In this document: positions 5,859-6,043 of the stretch, in pieces
How positions within the stretch are numbered: the first letter of the stretch is position 1
Layout of the letters: each line of letters begins with the position of its first letter
Origin: a bacterium
GTDB lineage: Bacteria; Ratteibacteria; UBA8468; B48-G9; JAFGKM01
Length of the DNA: 6,043 nucleotides
Direction: 5' to 3'
Assembly (NCBI GenBank): GCA_021160565.1
Contig: JAGHCG010000204.1
Span: 1-6,043 of the forward strand
The notes under the pieces: model-generated
What the model saw: the letters and a program-made list of their open reading frames with translations, nothing else
Databases searched by the model: none
What the model was told of the DNA's origin: nothing
Made by a program: the position numbers and the translations under genes

Positions 5859-6043
5859 CTTCCTTCTCCTTTTTCTCAATTATCTCAACGATTTTCCATC
5901 TCTTTCTTCTACTCAACGGTCTTGTCTGAACAATCCTCACAACATCTCCTACTTTCGTTATATTTCCTTCATCATGAGCCATAAATTTTCTTCTTTTTCT
6001 TATAAGTTTTTTATAAAGAGGATGCTGGGTTATATTTTCAACC
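5845..6043 (-). CDS. rpsQ: 30S ribosomal protein S17, C-terminal part (5' end beyond the window)
   Basis: Small-subunit protein uS17, a primary binder of the 5' domain of 16S rRNA. The frame that is open to the right edge gives 65 residues before a TAG stop at 5847-5845; base 6043 belongs to an incomplete codon. The visible part has the S17 hallmarks in order: [19 protein letters not shown] (family form HPLYGKxxKRSKKFxAHDE), then [26 protein letters not shown], which holds the family signature around GDVVRI..TRPLS. The extreme C-terminus is a lysine and glutamate rich tail that contains the rplN ribosome site, and the last 14 bases are shared with rplN. About 20 residues at the N-terminus are probably missing at the window edge. 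No start codon is visible, so the gene is easily missed by a simple ORF search. Confidence 0.95.
   Translation of the reverse strand, partial: VENITQHPLYKKLIRKRRKFMAHDEGNITKVGDVVRIVQTRPLSRRKRWKIVEIIEKKEKEDGAS
5866..5871 (-). promoter_or_regulatory. Shine-Dalgarno site deciding the rplN start
   Basis: AAGGAG on the minus strand with a seven-base spacer to the ATG at 5858. It lies inside the last codons of rpsQ. It sets the L14 start at the standard family length and excludes the TTG at 5879. Confidence 0.75.

Noticed and set aside
5859..5879. TTG at 5879 as the start of rplN, adding seven residues.
   Set aside because: The added codons are the ribosome site for the ATG at 5858, and the shorter form has the standard 122 residues.
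1..6043. A new defence, mobile or secondary-metabolism system within the window.
   Set aside because: Every stretch is covered by recognised core genes of the spc operon, with normal motifs and lengths; no unexplained region remains.

Overview
The window is a single, fully packed stretch of the bacterial spc (ribosomal protein) operon, and every gene is read on the minus strand. Read from the right edge leftwards, the order is rpsQ (S17, 5' end cut off), rplN (L14), rplX (L24), rplE (L5), zinc-type rpsN (S14), rpsH (S8), rplF (L6), rplR (L18), rpsE (S5), rplO (L15), secY, adk, and map (3' end cut off). No stretch without a gene exceeds about 25 bases. There is no sign of a mobile element, CRISPR array, RNA gene, internal terminator or horizontally acquired block.

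The organism is a bacterium of low GC content (about one third GC by eye). It uses the standard genetic code: TGA is a true stop in several genes and Trp is TGG. Arginine is written almost only as AGA/AGG, and CpG is scarce. The SecY, L5, L14 and S8 sequences are clearly bacterial. The most useful lineage marker is the lack of rpmD (L30), which normally sits between rpsE and rplO. Here rpsE and rplO overlap by 29 bases. Loss of L30 is known in Candidate Phyla Radiation bacteria, Cyanobacteria, Chlamydiae, Planctomycetes and Campylobacterota, so it narrows the source without naming it. The gene set looks free-living or at least not strongly decayed, and I would not assign a phylum from this window alone.

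Region by region: 5845-6043 holds the end of rpsQ. 2139-5879 holds ten ribosomal protein genes of the large and small subunits, with junctions from a 29-base overlap to a 14-base gap; most Shine-Dalgarno sequences lie inside the preceding gene. 806-2113 holds secY, the central channel of the Sec translocon. 165-809 holds adenylate kinase, and 1-171 the start of methionine aminopeptidase. The genes make parts of both ribosomal subunits, the channel that moves new proteins through the membrane, the enzyme that balances adenine nucleotides, and the enzyme that trims the initiator methionine, so the operon joins protein synthesis, export and N-terminal maturation.

I found no previously undescribed system. 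The points worth a second look are the missing rpmD with the long rpsE/rplO overlap, near-identical stop/Shine-Dalgarno junctions at two successive genes, a TTG start for rpsN, an unusual cysteine cluster at the Map N-terminus, cysteines at unusual places in S5, and three zinc-ribbon proteins in one operon.
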